Shown here: piece after piece, positions 55,653 through 64,000 of the stretch
Layout: every line of letters starts with the position of its first letter
Position numbering within the stretch: position 1 is the stretch's first letter
Origin: Aporrectodea caliginosa
Taxonomy: Eukaryota; Annelida; Clitellata; Crassiclitellata; Lumbricidae
Direction of reading: 5' to 3'
NCBI GenBank assembly: GCA_020284085.1
Contig: JACEVL010000495.1
Span: forward strand, 170,001 to 234,000
DNA: 64,000 nt
Notes under the pieces: generated by a model
Databases searched by the model: none
Seen by the model: only the letters and a program-made list of their open reading frames with translations
What the model was told of the DNA's origin: nothing
Made by a program: the position numbers and the translations under genes

Positions 55653-55832
55653 CTATATATAGGCCAGCTTGAGAATATATAGACTGCAGTATATATATAT
55701 AGGCCAGATTAAAGAATACTACGTCAAAATGGAAAACAAAACTGTTTGAGAGACTGCAGTGAATGGACTACCCAAATGTCTTACCTGCAATGCTAAAGTC
55801 CTACAGAGAAAATGTGATGCATTTGGCCCATC
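55430..55832. repeat. Large inverted repeat, arms of about 135 bp
   Basis: 55430-55563 is the inverse of about 55695-55832, almost perfect apart from a small indel near GACTTTAGC. The spacer contains AT-rich microsatellite and further short inverted copies of TATATAGGCCAG. On the minus strand the right arm includes TTGCAGGTAAGAC, a donor-like sequence. It may be a foldback transposon. Confidence 0.85.
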
Positions 55833-56700
55833 ACATTTCTCAAGTAAGCAGTTGGAAGACAGTTGTGTGTTTACACCCAACTATCTTCGAACTCCTTAAT
55901 CTCCCCCCCCCCACATTTAAGTCCGAATGCAACAGATTCATTCAACAGAATCAGCATGTCTTGCTGTTCATAATGACATCATGTACCTGTATAGAAAACG
56001 GACATCACTCACCCTTAAAGAGTTTGCAACAGTTTGCTACCTCGATGCAATTAAATGGTTACATTGTTGACGTGTGGACACAATATTGACAGAAACCAAG
56101 GAGGATTCACGGATCTTAAACTTTACCTTCACCGCAATCGCCGAACACGACCTAAAGTAAAGCAACAGTAAGACATAAAAAAGAGAAAGACTGAGCGAAA
56201 GAGACAGAAAAAAAGTTTTAGAATAATTCTGAGAGTAAGACAGCGAGACGGAAGAGGAAAACACAGAGAATACACTGAAAACGGAGATAGAAAGTATTAA
56301 AGTCATTCAACCGAATCTAACCCAAAGAATTATTTAGACCCGTTATAACTAGGCCTATTAATTATTATTATTATTTATTATTGCCCAAGACATCAATCGA
56401 CGTACGTCGCTTCAAGTCAGATCACCGTCAATTTCATTATGTAATGTAATGTAAATGAACATTTATATAGCGCCTCTTCAAGATATCTACTCAGAGGCAC
56501 TCTCTTTGCTAGCCTATATGACGTTAGCCGAAATGTCATTATACGAACGAATATTATTATTACATCAGTTAGCAAAATAATGCACAGTAGGCCTAAGCAT
56601 TATGCAATGGAAACGCCAGGATGATTCTATATAGACCGGAGAAACCAGAAGCCAGATGACGGTGGGAACCAAGTTGAAAGAGACGAATCTAAGTTAAAAC
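55833..56700. other. No confident gene; retroelement tail at 56445-56520
   Basis: The frame 55763-56089 begins inside the inverted repeat and has no recognised domain. 56445-56520 carries the reversed TATATAGCGCCTCTTCAAGA tail of the common retroelement. Confidence 0.4.
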
Positions 56701-56716
56701 TTACTCAGTATATTTA

Positions 56717-56860
56717 GTCCTTCCCGTGCAGGTCTGCACATCGGGCAAAGCCGCATCTCCTCCACTCGTCTCTGTCCATCGCCAGCTCCTTGGCCTCATT
56801 CCACGACATCTCCAGGCATCTCAAGTCGTCTCTGGTGGTTTCCGCCTGTTCAAACGGTTC
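56717..56860 (-). pseudogene. Non-LTR reverse transcriptase C-terminal tail
   Basis: Encodes TTRDDLRCLEMSWNEAKELA then MDRDEWRRCGFARCADLHGK and a stop. This matches the terminal EA..LA.DR..WR..V.. motif of RTE-like or related retrotransposon proteins. Nothing upstream is intact. Confidence 0.7.
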
Positions 56861-56869
56861 AAACAGTGA

Positions 56870-57985
56870 TGTATAGAGTTGTACAGCAAGAGAGTGAGAC
56901 AGACAGCCGACAGCAGGAAGAGAAAGACACGACCGGAATAGCACAGATTGAAAGAGAGAAAATAAGACGTAATTTTAAAAAGATTGCTAGGAGAAAATAA
57001 GACTGCGATTAACACTAAAAAGTAAAAACGAAGAATATCCCAAAGAGTATGACAAATATCAAGACGGAAAACACAGGGGCACGAAGGCCTATAGAGTAGG
57101 AGACAGTGCTACAACCAAAGTACAGAGACAAGGACCTAAGAAATGAAGAAAAGAACACAGACAGCCAGCGAGACCTGTGACAAGAGGACGAGGTAAGACA
57201 GTGAGGCAGACAGACTGACCTAGGACAAGAGATAGAGGAAAACATAGAGGCAGACAGATCTAAGGCAAGAGAAGAACACAAAAAGAGTCGGGAGACTTAA
57301 GAAGAGGGAGCAAGAGAGAAAATGGAGAGGTAGAAAGACTTAAGACAAGAGGAAAAGAAATAGCCTAACAAAGAGGCAGAAAGACCTAATTAAGACATAA
57401 ATCGTCCTACGTCTCATCTAGGCTATCTTGATCTACATTCCGCTACTTACTACTTAGCACCTTCCAAATGCCCTGAAGATTTCATCAGCAACCAATCTAT
57501 CAGATTCGTCGCAAACCTTCATAAAAACACAAACTAACCTATAGCTGCTTCCTCGAGAGTCGGTCAACTGGATCGTCTTAGTCGCTCCTGTCCGGAATTC
57601 TGATCCTTCGAGTAAAGAGCTTCATCCTGCCATTGGTTGTCGGCATCAGAGGTCAACAGCTAGCTCGCCATGTCAGATGTCAGAGTAGCACTGTCGCGTC
57701 GGTGCCAAGCCTTACCGTATTTATAAATTTATAACCGTCAAGTAGTATACCGTATATATTTACTTAACGGTTATAAATTTATAAATACAATAAATACAAT
57801 ACAATGACCCGAAGAGCTGACATAAATACAATACAATACAAGGACCCGACGGTAACAGAACTGACAGACTGCCATGACGGACAGTTCCAAAACTTCCCAG
57901 ATCTCTAGCCTATGAAACTCAAACTGACGGTGCCATAGCGGCACACGTGTCAGGGATTGACAGTGCCACAGCTGACAGAGCTGAC
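56870..57985. other. No confident gene; purine-rich sequence
   Basis: 56870-57400 is AG-rich with AGACAGA/AAGACCT words. 57740-57850 has ACCGTATATATTT and AATACAATACAA short repeats. A minus-strand donor-like CTATAG|GTTAG at about 57537 is preceded by only short ORFs. Confidence 0.35.
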
Positions 57986-57991
57986 ACGGCT

Positions 57992-58150
57992 GCCAGGACG
58001 GACGGTGCCAAAACTGCCGGAATTCTCTGGCCTGTGTAATTTAAGCCAGGACGGACGGTGCCAAAACTGCCGGAATTCTCTGGCCTGTGTAATTTATGTC
58101 AGGAAGGACGGTGCCAAAACTGCCGGAGTTCTCTGACCTGTGTAATTTAT
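57992..58150. repeat. 53-bp tandem repeat, three copies
   Basis: Units begin at 57992, 58045 and 58098 with GCCAGGACGGACGGTGCCAA and end CTGTGTAATTTA. A diverged relative lies at about 57860-57930. Confidence 0.93.
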
Positions 58151-58604
58151 CAACATGCAGATACTGTAGGCCTATACATTTACATAGTGCCTTAATTGAG
58201 TAGCATATATGCGACAACTCTCTGGGAGCCTTGGATGCGAATGCACCCAGAGAGAAAGTTCAGTGGGTGCGTCGCACCCAGAAGAATTCGGACATACTGT
58301 ATACAATAAATTTGCAAATGTCCCACAGACAGACAGGCATTTCGGACATACAGTAACGTGATGTCGGTCGCCGTCACGTGAGTTTAACATACTTTTTCCA
58401 ACCATGTAACCTTGACAAGAAAACAATTTTCTTTCTCCGAATTCCGAAAATGCGCTAAAACTCACCTACGGCAATAAAGAATATAAAAAAAACTTTCCAG
58501 GGTATAACCCATGCACCCAGAGACAAAAGCAATAGGCCTATACAGGCTATACTGTAAAGGCGCTTTACAAATTTTTTAATAGAATACGATACAATGCAAA
58601 GTCT
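58151..58604. other. No gene recognised
   Basis: Contains direct and inverted GCACCCAGAG words (58243-58280, 58512). The minus-strand frame at 58172-58465 has no recognisable domain. Confidence 0.35.
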
Positions 58605-59800
58605 AATTAGACCTTTAGGCATTTAATTCTTGTCTATTAATTATTAGCAGTACACCATCGGTCCATCTAGAAAGTCGTTATTCAGACGTGGAGCCGCTGC
58701 TCAATCCAGAAGCTCTGCTTTGTCGGCCCCTCTAGTTGGAACCATCTTCCGCATGAATTGCGTCTTGAGCTCCTCAGCCTTTCTCTTCCTGTTTCGGAAA
58801 CGCCTGAAGACTATCTTATTTGTTAGAGACAGCACTGACCTGGGTCGGGAGGGCCTCTGAATCTCTGAGTGGCGCTATATAAATGTTCAATTACATTTAC
58901 AATTTCGATAACTTTCTAGATATTCTTACGCTTGCTTTTCAGTTACGCAGAGGCACACAGTCATGTCGATAGGTGTCGTTTCAGCCGCGAAAGCCGCCAT
59001 CTGCCGATTGAAGTCGATTCTGTTGAAGGACCTTAGCGACTCCCGACGACGATTGTAAACGGAAACATTCCACCGACAACGAAAAAGAACAGACAGTTTA
59101 ACATAGCAATAGTGTCATAGAAATCACAAAGTCTTATTGTACTTAATTCGTGTCTACTATAACATCCTCAGTTCACTCCATCTAGAAAGTCGTTATGCAC
59201 ATTCCATAACAACTTTCTAGATATTCTTACGCTTGTGGTTCAATTACGCAAATGCACACACACGTCGATAGGTGTCGTTCCAGCCGCGAGAAGAGCCATC
59301 TACCGATTGATGTCGATTCGCCAAACGGTTCCTTGCGACTCCCTGAAGGGAAATGGTTGACCGACAATGGAAAGCATCAGAGAGGTTAACAGGGCTGTGG
59401 TGGCTACTGTTCTACAAGAGTAGCCACCACATCTAATTAATAGACGGCGAGGCATCTAATTCGTGTCTATTAATTATCAGGTGAACTCCATCAGTCCATC
59501 TAGAAAGTTATCATTTAAAGTTATGCACATTTTCATAGCAACTGTCAAGATAATTCTTACGTACGCTTGTGTTTCAATTATTGCTCAGATACACACTGTT
59601 GTCGACATGTAGGATTAGTGTCGTTGTTCCAGCCACGAGAACCGCCATCAAACGATCTTTGCGACTCGCTACGACGATTGTAGGCCTACAGGAAACTGTT
59701 TCTGCGATCGCTCCACTGAAACTGAAAAACAGCAGACTGTCAGTTTTATAAAAGCCACAGTCTAACTAGACTGTGAGGCTTTTAAATTCATGTTTATTAT
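58605..59800. repeat. Three tandem units of about 320 bp with donor-like sites
   Basis: Units start near 58605, 59125 and 59450. Shared landmarks: TTCGTGTCTATTAATTAT, CCATCTAGAAAGT, TTCTTACGCTTG and a CGATAGGTGTCGTTCCAGCC block. Unit 1 is interrupted by a LINE fragment. On the minus strand each unit contains AAGC|GTAAGAAT or a close variant after a partly open frame (VCLCVTEKQA in unit 1, VCICVIEPQA in unit 2, broken in unit 3). Confidence 0.8.
58720..58905 (+). pseudogene. Non-LTR retrotransposon 3' end inserted in repeat unit 1
   Basis: Encodes WNHLPHELRLELLSLSL and, after a one-base frame change, LFRKRLKTILFVRDSTDLGR then EGL stop. This is a typical RT C-terminus followed by the GAGTGGCGCTATATAAATG tail. 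Related to the element at 61010-61385. Confidence 0.82.
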
Positions 59801-60125
59801 TAATTGAACACAATCGGGTCAACGGATTATGATTTATGTTTACGACTTCAAGGCATCAATCGCTGGTTCTCGTCTATTAAGCCTTGACGTGTTCTTTATA
59901 ACAGCGCTATAGAAGTCTTTAGAATAGCATAAACTAAATTCAAAAACACTGATCAGCGGGTTTTAATATAGCTAAAATGTGCGGAGCTTCAATGATGTTG
60001 CGGAGTGATTGAGTGTAAGCGGACAGCGATCTCTTTCAGAACCTTAGGCCTAATTTCATTCTACTAGCCTACTTACATGTAAGTGAATATTATCATCAGC
60101 TAAACTAGAATAATTTAACATTCAC

Positions 60126-60226
60126 CTCCTACTGTCGAGGTCTTCTCGCTCAACCGTGAACCTTCGAGTCGAAGGAAGATAATGGTCGTCTTCCTGTGGA
60201 AGCGACATAAAAGGTCATTCGTCATC
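60126..60226 (-). other. Candidate minus-strand exon
   Basis: Bounded on the minus strand by TTTTTTCTACAG at 60227 and donor AGGAG|GTGAA at 60126. The 101 bases are open from an ATG (MTNDLLCRFHRKTT...) and end in phase 1. No homologue recognised. Confidence 0.25.
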
Positions 60227-60254
60227 CTGTAGAAAAAACAAAATATTTTTAATT

Positions 60255-60650
60255 GAAAAAAAACATTCGTGAAGCGCTGAGTCTCAACAAGTTACTCAAA
60301 TAAATTTTAAAAATGTTCAAATTTAAAAATAATAAACAAATGTAAAAAAATATATTGTGGGGTTATAGAAATCCACTGAGTTTCACTAACTTATTCAGAT
60401 ATATATATATATTAAACAATTAAATGAACTAAAAATATTAGAAATTGCAGTTACATTTGAATTTTGAAGAATGTAAAATGTTTTGCGGAGCTATAGAAAT
60501 CACAGAGTCTCACTAGCTTACTCAAATAAAATTAAGATGTATTTTTTAAATTAAAAAGCTGAAAATTAAAAAATACCAAAAAAATAAATTTATTGTGGAG
60601 CTAGGCCTACAGAAGTTATTGAGTGTAATCGAAAAAGTCAAGTTGCTTCA
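60255..60650. repeat. Degenerate tandem repeat of roughly 110 bp
   Basis: Four diverged copies share GGAGCTATAGAAATCACAGAG and TCACTAGCTTACTCAAATAA (near 60270, 60366, 60484 and 60598), in AT-rich DNA. Confidence 0.65.
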
Positions 60651-60744
60651 AAATTTGTAGCTTAGGGCCTACAGATCGCTAACTCAATCTCTAAATTGCA
60701 AATTAAGATGAAAAATCGTTGTTTTGTAATTATTTTGGGTTTAC

Positions 60745-60895
60745 CTGATGCCCTTCGACGAAGGTAGTTCGAAACAAGAGTTAGCGCAGGAGAATTAGGA
60801 CGAACTTCGATGAATTACAGCAGAACATTTCGGAAAATTTTGGAACGCTCTGCCTTCTTCGAGATCTGAGCTACGACTGGCGATTCTAAAATGGC
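60745..60895 (-). other. Candidate minus-strand first exon
   Basis: Sequence with higher GC than its surroundings, ending on the minus strand at GGGCATCAG|GTAAACC (60745/60744). It contains no long frame and lies directly downstream of facing CRE-like half sites, so it could be a 5' UTR exon. Confidence 0.25.
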
Positions 60896-60908
60896 GACAA
60901 TACGATGA

Positions 60909-60927
60909 TGACGTAATCATTACGTCA
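60909..60927. promoter_or_regulatory. Facing CRE-like half sites
   Basis: TGACGTAAT-C-ATTACGTCA is a perfect 9-bp inverted pair around one base, resembling an ATF/CREB or bZIP site. The promoter role is inferred. Confidence 0.35.
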
Positions 60928-61009
60928 TTTTGGCCTTTATTACATAAATTATCTGTCTATCTGTGTGTAGGCTAATGTAATGTAATGTAAGTGAACAATT
61001 GTAATCGTA

Positions 61010-61385
61010 ATCGAGCATTTATATAGCGCCACTCAAAAACAGAGGCGCTCCCGACCCGGGCCAGTGTCTTCACTGGTAAAGAGAGAGGTTTTCAGGCGCT
61101 GGCGGAACTGGTCAAAAGAAATAGACAAAAAGTCAGTCCTGATGGACTGCGGTAACTGGTTCCAGCTATTGGGACGAACAATAGCGAAACTCCAAGACTG
61201 GGCCGTAGAAGTACGCACCCGCGGGACAACCAAGTAACCACGGGCCGAGGACCGAAGAGAGGAACGACTGTGCAGAGAAGATACTGGGGTACAGAAAGCC
61301 ATAATTAAGATACGGTAGTGAGGAGCAGAGCCAGCAAGACAGCTTCTCATGAGGGAACAGACCTTGAATAATATTGGATGCCATG
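61010..61385 (-). pseudogene. Non-LTR retrotransposon reverse transcriptase C-terminus and 3' end
   Basis: Encodes SSLRSSARGYLVVPRVRTST, then SWSFAIVRPNSWNQLPQSIR and FRQRLKTSLFTSEDTGPGRE, then stop. The 3' end TGGCGCTATATAAATGC is followed by short ATTAC repeats. Matches the CR1/L2-like C-terminal pattern; 5' truncated. Confidence 0.87.
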
Positions 61386-61639
61386 TAGCGCCGCTTCGTT
61401 ATGTACTCAGCTGCTCTCTGCGCCAGCTATAGGTCTAGGCCTATGATGGTAGATGTCATTACGAACGAATATAATAATAATTATTACATCAGTTAGTTAT
61501 GCTTTTAGGCCTAGAGATCTGCTTGTCTGTTTGTTTGATACATAGGCTAGACACACCGCCTACATACATACATACAGATAGCCTATATAAAAGGCAGACA
61601 TGCAAACAGGCGTACTTTACCGGCCTAGCTCAATCGTTA

Positions 61640-62285
61640 TCATTGAAAATTCCAGAGGCAAAGCAGTCTTTTCAATCTTATCTGCCTCCATCTTTCTTGA
61701 ACTCCTTTGTAATCCTCCCAACTAATCCAAGCGAAATTCTTACCATTAATAAATCTCTAAATGCTACTCATAGTGCAGGATTGGATGAACTTGCTCCACA
61801 TGTACTATCTCCATTCTCCACTAATGGATGTTCTTGCGACTCCCTTGGCGGAAATAATCAATTGCTCACTTAGAAATGGGGAAGTTCCCTGTGAGATTAA
61901 AATGGCCAAGGTAATACCTATACATAAACAGGGTAATAAAAACGAAATATCAAATTTTAGGCTTATTTCAATTTTTTTATTTGAGCGTTGCATATTGCAT
62001 CATTTGGTATTTTGTTCTGCTCTTTTCTAGGCCTATAATATTATGATATCTTTTTATCTTAATGATCGTTCTCAACAAGATGCAATGACTTCACTTAAGT
62101 CATTTTGCTCTGATCCTGTTGCCTGTTGGTGTGCCTCAGGGTCCTGTGGACCTTTACTCTTTTCGATCTTTATTTCGCCTATTTTTTTTAAATTGCATAC
62201 ATGCATAAGATGCACGTACCATGGCCTAGCAATGTTGATGATACCTGATTCTATGTCGCTCTTTCTGCCACAATTCTTCAGCTAA
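61640..62285 (+). pseudogene. Decayed non-LTR reverse transcriptase, N-terminal to palm
   Basis: In shifting + frames it encodes SLNATHSAGLDELAPHVLSP, CSLRNGEVPCEIKMAKVIPI and HKQGNKNEISNFRLIS, then about 62043-62200 FYLNDRSQQD...CGPLLFSIFIS. These correspond to RT blocks (AGLD, VIPIHK, NYRPIS, VPQGS..GPLLF). Several frameshifts and missing segments; the catalytic YADD is not recognisable. Confidence 0.85.
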
Positions 62286-62364
62286 ATCTGAATTCAAAGC
62301 GTGCTTAACACTGCTTGTCCTCTCTCCACATTAGAATCTGCTGTAGGCCTAATGACCTCGCAAT

Positions 62365-62545
62365 CAGTGATGTGGTCTCGAGACCGCGGTCTTGGTCTCG
62401 AGACCGAAAAAAACGCGGTCTTGGTCTTGGTCTCGAATGTACCGGTGTTGTCCTCGGTCTTGGTATTGAAAGGTGCGATCTTAATTGGTCTTGAGCGTCT
62501 GGTCTCGGTCATTCACCTTTGGTCTTGACTTGCGCTTTTGGTCTT
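62365..62545. repeat. GGTCTTGGTCTCGAGACC-type internal repeat
   Basis: Multiple copies of GGTCTTGG and GGTCTCGAGACC, partly palindromic. Similar runs occur in transposon-derived repeats of other animals. Open frames here are by-products. Confidence 0.7.
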
Positions 62546-64000
62546 GGCCTTGGGTGGGAAGTGGGAACGAGAGTTGAATAGGACTATTTGTTAAATGCTG
62601 TCGCTATTTGCCAGTTATTCATGAGATAGCTTCGAATTCATGCGACGATCCGCCAAGGACAAAGCGAGAGAGGACCTCTGTTCACAGCCCCCCAACAGGG
62701 TACACAGTTTTTTCTTTAAATTCACCTGTTGATCAGGATATCCTGTACCGGTATCAGGCAAAATTAAGTCTCGATTAGCATAATATTTAGATTTTACAAT
62801 TTTGAACTTTGAATAATATCAGTTACATTTCTGGTGCGATCAATATTATTAGGCTACATTACAAATACATACCTTACCACTCTCTCTAGTTTTGTGCACA
62901 GAAACAATGTTAGGCTAGTGAACAACAGCAGTTTTATTGTGTTTCGCCAGCAACTATTATCGGCAGATGGGTAGAATAATATTAAAAATATTCAGGAATA
63001 GTGTTATAGAAACGCTGTGATACAATTAGGCCTACGTCAAGTTAATTGCGGTATTTGTGCGTTATTGCTTCGGCGTAGCAGTTTTCTCGAACGATTTGTA
63101 GAAAGAGACATCCGTAATCAATTCTTCTTTAGGGGCCTAACAGACAAGAGTCGTTCTCTCTTCTTGTTTTGTGGTGGTCATGGCAGAAAATCCGAACTCG
63201 CATAGGTAACTAGCCTATAGTCGAAAACGGCATTAGAATTCCCAAACCTTTCTCAGCAACAGATAGATAGGCCTATTCCTTCTCGACCAATTGAGTCCAG
63301 CTCTGTATGCTTCAACTTGAGCGTTCCATCAGTCGTGATTTCAGCGAGTTCTTCCCCAGGTAAGAATTAATTCCTACGAAAGAGTTTATATAATTCTAAC
63401 CCAGTCGTAGACCTACTTCTCAACAGATACTGATGTTAAATAATTATTGAGAGCGTCCAAAATGGTTCAAAATCAATTTGCTGGTACTTTATCGAACGAC
63501 ATTTAAAAATATATTCCCATTAGGTATAGGCTATGCTTAATCTTAATATAGCTTAATAACCGGCGCTATATCAAATCAAGTTCGCAATAGCCAGACTGCA
63601 TTGCTCAGTTCTGGTGCCAGATCGCAATCTTGGGAGGTCAAGCCGAGTAGTATAATGACAAAGCATTCGCGTAATAATGTTAATGATTTTAACATGGGAT
63701 CGTTTCAAGCCAGACGTCGTGAGCATGATGCTGCCTCGCAGTCTCAAAGCGCTTCCTAGCATTTCCGTCATTCCTGGTCCAATCGCGTCCAAGGTCAGGA
63801 TGTCGGCCTCCAGAAGGTTTCTATGCGGAAGAGTGGCGCGGTAGTCTAAATTTCCTCGAGCTTGCACCCTGGCCTTACGATCGAGGGTCGAAATCTGCGA
63901 TGGTCGTCTTCCGCTTTTCTTCATTACGCTTGCGTATCGTGCGACGGGCCTTGGCATCAGCAGCACAAGCAAGCATAAGTCGGTAGATAGTAACTAGTAG
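62546..64000. other. No confident gene
   Basis: Minus-strand frame 63571-63972 (133 codons) has slightly higher GC but no domain I recognise and no clear splice context; it may continue beyond the window. 63095-63200 and the rest show nothing convincing. Confidence 0.35.

Noticed and set aside
63571..63972. 133-codon minus-strand frame at the window edge
   Set aside because: No recognised domain, no clear splice sites, and it runs close to the window end; not enough to call a gene.

Overview
This is a metazoan nuclear genome window: spliced genes with phase-consistent GT-AG introns, tRNA-derived SINEs, non-LTR and hAT/Tc1 relics and long microsatellites. The frequent TAGGCCTA-type words and transposon tails ending in TATAGCGC recall marine invertebrate genomes (an echinoderm or other deuterostome is my guess). 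The species cannot be fixed from the sequence alone.

Genes. Two head-to-tail paralogous genes on the + strand (A, 2672-7621, 579 aa; B, 12841-23071, 763 aa) each have six coding exons with the same intron phases (1,1,1,1,2). Both encode a type I membrane protein: signal peptide (a 55-nt exon in both), an eight-cysteine SUEL/galactose-lectin-like domain, a CUB-like domain, a Ser/Thr-rich mucin stalk (short in A, very long and Thr-rich in B), one transmembrane helix and a cytoplasmic tail. The tails have diverged: A carries ITIM-like tyrosine motifs, B carries PPxY and NPxY motifs. I know of no named family with this architecture; a cell-surface recognition receptor is an inference. A third gene, on the - strand (47033-48513, three coding exons, 94 aa), is clearly SCOC, the short coiled-coil Golgi/ARL-binding protein.

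Repeats. 27733-37718 is best read as one roughly 10-kb TTAA-flanked DNA transposon with inverted ends (core TAGTCCCTGG). Its interior has expanded into roughly 380 copies of a 20-bp satellite (27950-35590), and a hAT element with perfect 8-bp target duplications sits in its right arm. The satellite produces very long but meaningless minus-strand reading frames. A small satellite island joined to a Tc1/mariner transposase remnant lies at 40.5-40.9 kb. Two more hAT-type elements (9909-11606, 41996-43583) and three short hAT-type MITEs have recognisable target duplications. Decayed non-LTR retrotransposon pieces and tRNA-derived SINEs fill much of the rest.

53-64 kb has no confident gene. It holds retrotransposon pieces, a roughly 135-bp-arm inverted repeat, a threefold tandem repeat of about 320 bp with conserved splice-donor-like sites, and a possible minus-strand promoter with facing CRE-like half sites near 60.9 kb.
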